The position numbers and the translations under genes are program-made. From Hybos culiciformis (lineage: Eukaryota > Arthropoda > Insecta > Diptera > Hybotidae), in assembly GCA_964007475.1 (NCBI GenBank), contig OZ023273.1, positions 138,357,308 to 138,421,307 of the forward strand: a stretch of 64,000 nucleotides of DNA, read 5' to 3'. This document shows positions 57,241 through 64,000 of the stretch, piece by piece (position 1 is the stretch's first letter; each line of letters opens with the position of its first letter). The notes beneath the pieces were generated by a model, which saw nothing but the letters and a program-made list of their open reading frames with translations, had not been told where the DNA came from and did not search any database.

Positions 57241-58059
57241 GTATGCTATGGTTGTGATTTTTACACAGAAAAGTCAGAAAAACTTCAAATTGACACATAA
57301 GTATCTGAAAAATAAAAAAGAATTGTTGTAGGTCGGTAGTTGCTTTGCTTGCAATATGCAAGCGTGTAAAAAATTTAAATTTTTACTTCTAGGAAGATGG
57401 AAAAATTGTTTTTTTTTTTTATTTTTAATGTTTATTGCGGCGATATACGTCAAATTAAAATAATAAAACCATGCTGTAAATTAAAAAGTGGTTTTATTTG
57501 TCAAAAATTCAAACTTATTTTACCAGGAAAACATAAATTGATCAAAACAAAATAATATGTTTAACATTGAATGTAGTCTTTTTTTTTCAAGATATATTAA
57601 AAAACAAAAAAGATGAAAAGTGAATGTGAATAATAATTTTTAGTTTTAATGCGTTTATTATTATTATTATTATTATTCAATTCAAAACAAGATATTTTTT
57701 AGATAAAATACACACAAAAAAATATTTGTTTTTTTTTTAATGTTTTGTAAGAGCTTCTATTTTTTTGTAAACATCCTTCTAAATGTCAAAATAATAGCCG
57801 AAGAATAGTCAATTGAATTTTCTTTATTTTTCCTAAATTCTCATTTAAATGTTTACGTAGAAATTAGTTGTATATTATAGTTTTAATCGATTTTAATGCT
57901 AATTTTTTTAAAAGAAAGATACAAAACAAAAACTATCTTAATAAGAAAAACACACATAAGGATTTAATACTAAGGTTCGACAGATGAATTGAAATAAAGT
58001 TGAATTTTCGTTGAGTTGAAAATTTAATATTAATACGTGTTCGTCTATTCATTGTGTAA

Positions 58060-58488
58060 TGCCTTGTTCACACTTCGCTAATTTAACATGTTCGAAAGGA
58101 GTTAAACATCTTTGGAAAATCGACCGTTCAGACGATGTTTTTCGTATCTTAACATGTTTAGCTCTGTCAGATAAAAAATTTCAAATAATATATGAAGTTG
58201 TGTCAAGGTTAAGAACTCGCGCGTCATTTATCATGAGTGTATCTCCACCTTTATAAAATTTTAAAGTCAAAAATACCAAGTAAAAATTAATGCATACTGA
58301 ATATTGCCTAACAAAATATTATTCAAAAATTACTCATTCATCCCTGAAAATTAACATGTTTTTGTAGAAACATGTTGAAGAACGTGTTTCTGTTTTAATT
58401 TTTTTACTATGAAAAAACAACATCAAAAACACCAACGGAACATGTTCGTTGTCCGAACATGTTAAATTAGCTAAGTGTGAACAAGCTA
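58060..58488. mobile_element. 429-bp MITE, TAA target
   Basis: TIRs TGCCTTGTTCACAC and GTGTGAACAAGCTA extend inward through TTCGCTAATTTAACATGTTC and its inverse. TAA flanks both sides (58057-58059, 58489-58491). The terminal TGCCTTGTTCA is shared with 47648-48051, so both are probably one PIF/Harbinger MITE family. Confidence 0.72.
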
Positions 58489-58932
58489 TAATATGTATAT
58501 AATTATTATAAAAGTGAAGATACAAATGGATTAAAAAAGTTGACAAAAATTTTACAAAAAATCGAATACAATTATAAATTATTGTAAAAAATGAGATGTA
58601 AATAAAACAAGATCATGTAAAAATTATTCTGATGTTTGATATTTTTACACAGTGTATTTAAAGTTCTTGAGTAATAATTTATTATATTCGTATGATGCTA
58701 TTAGAACAACAATGTAGAAAAAAAAAGATATTCTACCTAAAGTTGTGGCGACCCTGACTAATAGGCTGTAACAACAATAATAATTATTTCTACCGTAATA
58801 TAGAAAGTTAAACTGGTAGCACCTAATTTGACAACTTCGTGATTGAACAGATTTTTGATAAGCCCTTTTTCTTTTCCCTTACTCCTTTTACATACATTTA
58901 TGTACAATCCAACAGAGAAAATACGGCGAAGT

Positions 58933-59271
58933 GCAATAACTCATCGGTACTTAACTCATCGGTCGATTTTGGATAAGTTATATCCATTTTAACTCATCCG
59001 AAAATTGGCCGATGAGTTATATCCTTTGGAATGACATAACTCATCCACCTCAATGCTTATTTGTGACAAACACTACGGTAAATGTAATGTATTTATCTTA
59101 TCGGCCAATGAGTAAATACCCAAGTTTTTGTCACAAATCACAAATAAGCATTGAGTTGGATGAGTTATGTCATTCCAAAGGATATAACTCATCGGCCAAT
59201 TTTCGGATGAGTTAAAATGGATATAACTTATCCAAAATCGACCGATGAGTTAAGTACCGATGAGTTATTGC
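58933..59271. repeat. Palindrome built of ACTCATCGG words
   Basis: Left arm 58933 to about 59067 and right arm about 59138-59271 are near-exact inverted copies (GCAATAACTCATCGG against CCGATGAGTTATTGC). ACTCATC-type words recur within each arm. The spacer is about 70 bp. It is non-coding. Confidence 0.75.
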
Positions 59272-62200
59272 GCGGACCCAGAAAATACCTATCAATATAT
59301 TTTTATTATAATTCTAATTTTTTTTTGCTTGTAATATTTTAGAATAAATCTTTTTTTCTTAAGTTTAAATATTTTATTTTTCGGTTGTTTAAAAAACAAA
59401 GCGTAATATTTATACTGAATATGAACGATTGCATCGTAAGCAACTCTCATTGTTTACATTTTTCAATATGAATTCATACATCAAATTTTGTATCTAAAAA
59501 CATTTTTATGAGACGTAATAATGACAATAAATTTTCTGAATTAAAAAAAAAACGAAAATAAAAAAAACAATATTGTTTACAAATTTTGTATCTTTTTTTT
59601 CTGCACAAATTTCATTGCATAGGAACTTCAAAAAATCAAAAAAAAAACATTTAGGTCCAAGGATTTCTAGTCCCCTGGTTAATTTCTTTTATATATTAAC
59701 AACACATTCTATTATTCCCCATTTGTTTGTTGTTGTTTTTTCTTAAGCTAAATAAACAACTTTTTTTTAAGGAAAATAAATAAATAAATAAAAATATCGC
59801 CATGCCCCTTTCAGATTTTTATTAGTTGCGGAATATCAACAATAATAAAGATGTGTACCCTAAATTTGTATACAAAAATATAATTTTTGTTTTTGTAAAA
59901 ATAAATGTACAAAAGTTTTTGTCTGTACACCTTGTTTGGGTTGGAAAATTATTAAAACAAAATTAAAAACAAAAAAAATTAAATAGTTTTATTTTTTTTT
60001 CAGTGATGGCTATAAAAGTTTTTGAACAAGAATTCAAAATAAATAAAGAAGTAAATTTTTGCATTATATATTGAAGCAACGATTTTTGTATAAAAATTAA
60101 TTTGCTTAGAAAAATGTAGATAAAAGTCCATAGTACTTACATCTGCATACGATGATTCTGCAGATGATTTAGATCAAATTGGGTCCTCATCAATTACGAC
60201 CATTATATTACGAAACTACAGGATGTACAGGATTTAATAAACGGCTTTGTCAACATATATCTCGTAGTCACACAAATAATTAACATCGAATAAACATCAG
60301 ACAGAGGATTAAATTTCTTTTTAAATTTTATTATATTGTTTAAAATTTAATATATATATACACTAGGTAGAAAAAGTTTGCGTACAGGCTCGTTTTCTTA
60401 TTTTTTGTTCGACATGTTCCCAGTTTTTGATGTTATTTAAAAGAACTCTATAAAAAAAGTTTTTTTGTGAAAAAAAATTTTTTTTTTTAAATTTAAATTT
60501 TGAAAAATCTCAATTTTTGGAAAGTCTGCGTACAGCCGTTTTTAATGCCGCGTATCAGAAAGTAATTAGTGATGTCATTTGAAAGGCAATTGAATGTAGA
60601 TAATTTTGCATCATATAATTTTATCCCTACGATAAGGGAAAGTGTCAAAAATTGTCTTTATTTTTTTTATTTGTTTTTTCTAATATAAGGTATAAGATCA
60701 AAACATAAGATCAAACATGGAAATGGTATGGCGTAATAAATTTTTATAGATGCATACGAGAAAGCACCAGTGGCCAGATCCGTATTCTAAAAATATAATA
60801 ATTTTTTGCACACAATCAATGACTTCAAATTATTTTTCGAGTATATTCCAATCGTAACGAAAAATAATTGTAACAAAAAAGTTTTGGAAATTTTCAAGTT
60901 AATTTTTATAATATACGAACGTAACAAACAACTCATTATGTTAAAATTAGTAAATTCACAGTTTCACAACTTTTGTGAATTATATTTTTAAAATTTTAAA
61001 AAATACCAATAAAACTTCTGAATCATAAAAGAGTTGTCAGGGAGAAGAAGAGAACCAAGATCGGAAATATGTTTACACAGTGCTATATGAAATATGAATA
61101 TGGTAAACATATTGAAATGCTACATTAATTATGAAGACCTATAAAAATATAAAACCTTAAAATTGTTTAATGAAAAGGAACCGCATTTTTATTTTTTTAT
61201 TCACTTAAAAATAATGGATAAGGATAGATAATATGGCATATAATAAATAATAACTTAATTTTAGTCACCTTCTGTCATTGGCAAAACAAATAATAACCTT
61301 TATTCCAATTAACTAGACATATTTCTAAATTCTGCGACAAAAGATCCTGTAAAAGTAACCAAAAAAAAGAATTTTCTCAAGCTTGTCAAAAAAACACATA
61401 CATTTTTGTTTTTTTTTCCATTTTTTTCTTCTGTTAAAATTAATTTTGTTTGTAAACATTTAAAATGGAAATATTATGTAAATGCCAGTATGAGGAACAG
61501 ATAATCATAAATTTAGGAAGAAAAATAACGTACAGAATTTTATATTCATTATTATTCGTATCTAAAATTTGTACTCAAGATGCAAGAAAAAACACACAGT
61601 TCATATAAACCACATTACAAATTCCCTCTCTGTTATTAACATTTTATTATAATAATAAAATAATAAAGTTTTTCTGTAAAAAAACAAAAAAAAAAAAAAA
61701 AACAAACATTTTTTTTTTATACTATTTTAATTCTAAATTTTTGTTTTTAATTATGCTAGAGAAATATGATAAGGACTGAAATTAAACGATGGTTTTAAGT
61801 TATTCATTATTTTCGGGATACAGTTAAGGTGATATTTGTTCAAAAATCCCATTTTTCATTTTGTTCGATTAAATAAAAATAAAATTATGCTTATACCATT
61901 AAATTATATCGAAATAGAATTTTAGAATTAGAATTTTCTGCGAGTGAAACCAATGGTTCAAGATAATCTTAATTATCAGCATTTGAAATTCATTAAAATC
62001 ATTATTAACAGAAAAAAATTCAATATCTAAAAAGGAAATACTTTACTAACCACTCTACATTCAAGCTCTATAAATATTTTTCAATAAAAGTCCCATTTGA
62101 CAGATATCTAAAAATAGTTATTCTTTGACGAAACTTCATTTTTATTCACATAAATTACAAAAATAAATAACAGATAAAAAACAAAAAAAAATATCTAGAA

Positions 62201-62823
62201 TCCCTAAATCAATCATCAGTACTTATAGCAGGTAGAGAAGAATTTCTTTTACCTGAATTTTTTTATTTTCTAGGCTATGAGTTTTTCGTTTTTTTTTTTG
62301 TTTTCACAAAATTCTGTGTAAGTTGAATGAAAAATCTCCTTTTTTCAAGAATTAAAATTAAAAACTAAAAATCAATCATCATTTTTATACATGCACCTAT
62401 GTTTATTAAAAAAGGAAAAGAAAGGAATGTATGAAAAATTCCAACGATGTCGACAGATTTTTACGGAATACAGTGTATTCGGTTACCATAAGAACACAGA
62501 AAGTAAAAATAAACTAAATAATTTTAAATTTTATATAAATTGAAATTCCTTTTCATTCAACTTAATATATGTACCTACTTTTTTTTTTATTATTATTATT
62601 TAAATGATGTTTTCAAATTTTCCGACAAATTATTTCATGATGCTTCTACATTTCTACACACAACATAGGAGAATATTGTGTGAAATGTTGAAATTGTTAA
62701 AATTATTTCAATATTCTTGGATATGATTTGAAAACTTGCAAAATGCTTGAAAACTGAATCTGTTGCTGTAGGAATAAATAAAAACGGTTCGTTTGAGGAC
62801 AAGAGACGAATTTATCACCACCA
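59272..62823. other. AT-rich non-coding stretch
   Basis: At about 60361-60540, CACTAGGTAGAAAAAGTTTG, then TACAGGCTCG and a second AAAGTCTGCGTACAGCCG, resembles one end of a Tc1-like element, but the other end was not found. No gene is supported. Confidence 0.35.
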
Positions 62824-62935
62824 CAGGCCCGGTTTTAGGCATAGGCCGATTTATATGTGGGCGCCAAATAGTTTTCCTTTTTTTGTCAATTAGATTAAAT
62901 TTAAGAATTTACAAACTTTCTATAAATATACAGAT

Positions 62936-63312
62936 TTGCAATATATTTCGTCAAAGAAAATATTAGAAGATTGTCTTAAACTAGAAAATTTTTTACGGCA
63001 CGACGATTCTAAAGATATTGATGGTACAGATTTATTGAACGAATTGATATTTATAGCTACACATATTCCGAAAAACTTATTACCGGAAGATGTATTTAAT
63101 TATATTTCTAAAAATAATATAGTGGACAGCGTTCTAAATATAATTGTTGATTTGTGAATTTTATTAACTCTACCAGTTTCTGTAGCAAGTCGTGAACAAA
63201 GCTTTTCGAAGCTTAAATAGATCAAAACTTATATAAGATCTACCATGTCACAAGAACGGTTTGTGGGATTAGCAATGATGTCAATGATATATAGACACGA
63301 AGTTGATTCTTG
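62936..63312 (+). pseudogene. hAT transposase C-terminal remnant (ZMYM1-like)
   Basis: The frame gives DSKDIDGTDLLNELIFIA and LLPEDVFNYISKNN; then, after a frameshift at about 63150, VSVASREQSFSKLK, an in-frame stop, and IKTYIRSTMSQERFVGLAMM. This is the standard end of ZMYM1-like hAT transposases. A CAGGCCCGGTTTTAGGC word upstream (62824) resembles the edge of the copy at 7775-8285. It is inactive and lacks the N-terminal and catalytic regions. Confidence 0.8.
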
Positions 63313-64000
63313 AGGAAAATGACAAATTACATAAATAAATAAACGTAAATTTTGTGTTTTTATGAATTGAAATATTTTTAGATTCTTTGATTGTACCCTG
63401 TATAGATAGTTCAATAAACACTACCAAACGGTATCAAATGTTTTATTTTTTTTTAGCATAAGGCTTGTAAATATTTTGAAAAAATTTAATTTATAAAACA
63501 ATAAGCTCGGCAATAAGTATTTTGATTCATACAAATTCGAAGCAATAATATAAATTTAAAAAAAAATTATATCTTATTATACGCCTCTAGTTTTAAAAAG
63601 CTTACAAAAGACATATCGAATACAACAAAATAAACATAAAATAAATGTAGTATACCTACGCCACACAAAATATTTATTATTTATTGCAGAAGAATAAAAA
63701 AAATCGCACACAAATTATGATCAAACATTATATAGGTTTATTTCTTCTCTTTTCACTCCTCCTACTAAATTTTATATAAACATTTTATAGATACCACTAT
63801 CTGAGTAGTACACACAATATTATATTGTTCTTTTTTCGAATACAATTTTTTTTCTCCACCTACATAAAAAACATCTTAAGTACCATTTAAACTTTTTAAA
63901 TTTACTTTAATAAAATTATTTATTAACAAATAAATATGTTTAAAAGTTTTGCTTAATTTTATTTTTAATTAGAAAATAAGTAAACAAACATAGAGCAGTT
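63313..64000. other. AT-rich window end, no feature seen
   Basis: I see no open frame of note, no repeat and no recognisable transposon end. Confidence 0.4.

Overview
The window is eukaryotic nuclear DNA, very AT-rich (by eye about three quarters or more A+T) and crowded with transposon remains. Short spliceosomal introns with GT..AG borders, tRNA-derived SINEs, hAT, TA-target, Helitron-like and non-LTR elements point to an arthropod, most likely an insect. The species cannot be fixed from the sequence. There are no bacterial operons, ribosome binding sites, rRNA genes or intact tRNA genes.

The main genic content is a pair of tandem paralogues on the minus strand. Gene A runs from its ATG at 14077 down to about 7021, with a second copy of its last exon at 5161-5364. 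Gene B runs from its ATG at 29208 down to 18498. Each has about 15 small exons that can be joined by hand into one open frame of about 776 aa (A) or 735 aa (B). Exon order, intron phase and many exon lengths match one for one. Inside each protein a roughly 150-190-residue module is repeated three times. Each module has an acidic segment with a (I/V)P.SE.Ef core, a 72-73-residue helical segment ending in DKKL.R.FY....EP, and a basic segment KR..AI..KY..Y.....FR.EY..RI. I do not recognise this family. No signal peptide or membrane segment is visible, and B starts with an Arg/Lys-rich stretch that could be a nuclear signal.

Layout. 130-880: composite minisatellite. 1684-5106: two copies of a TA-target MITE facing each other, the left one split by a 788-bp foldback. 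5113-7310: duplicated terminal exon of gene A, one copy carrying a 1.47-kb foldback. 7311-14077: rest of gene A, with a 0.4-kb TIR element, a hAT coding remnant and a 1.7-kb hAT-type element in its introns. 14400-15490: second composite minisatellite. 15560-17410: broken non-LTR retrotransposon, then a hAT C-terminal remnant. 18498-29208: gene B, with a Helitron-like element in its largest intron. 29.2-64 kb: mostly non-coding DNA with MITEs and long palindromes, one 5'-truncated retrotransposon (41.3-42.0 kb), one hAT MITE with an 8-bp target duplication (52.1-52.9 kb), one possible signal-peptide first exon (55065-55170, plus) and a hAT C-terminal remnant (62.9-63.3 kb).

The two paralogues presumably arose by tandem duplication and then diverged by transposon insertion in introns, growth of different low-complexity linkers between modules 1 and 2, and remodelling of the 3' end. 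All exon models are hand-read from splice signals and reading frame; no transcript evidence was available.
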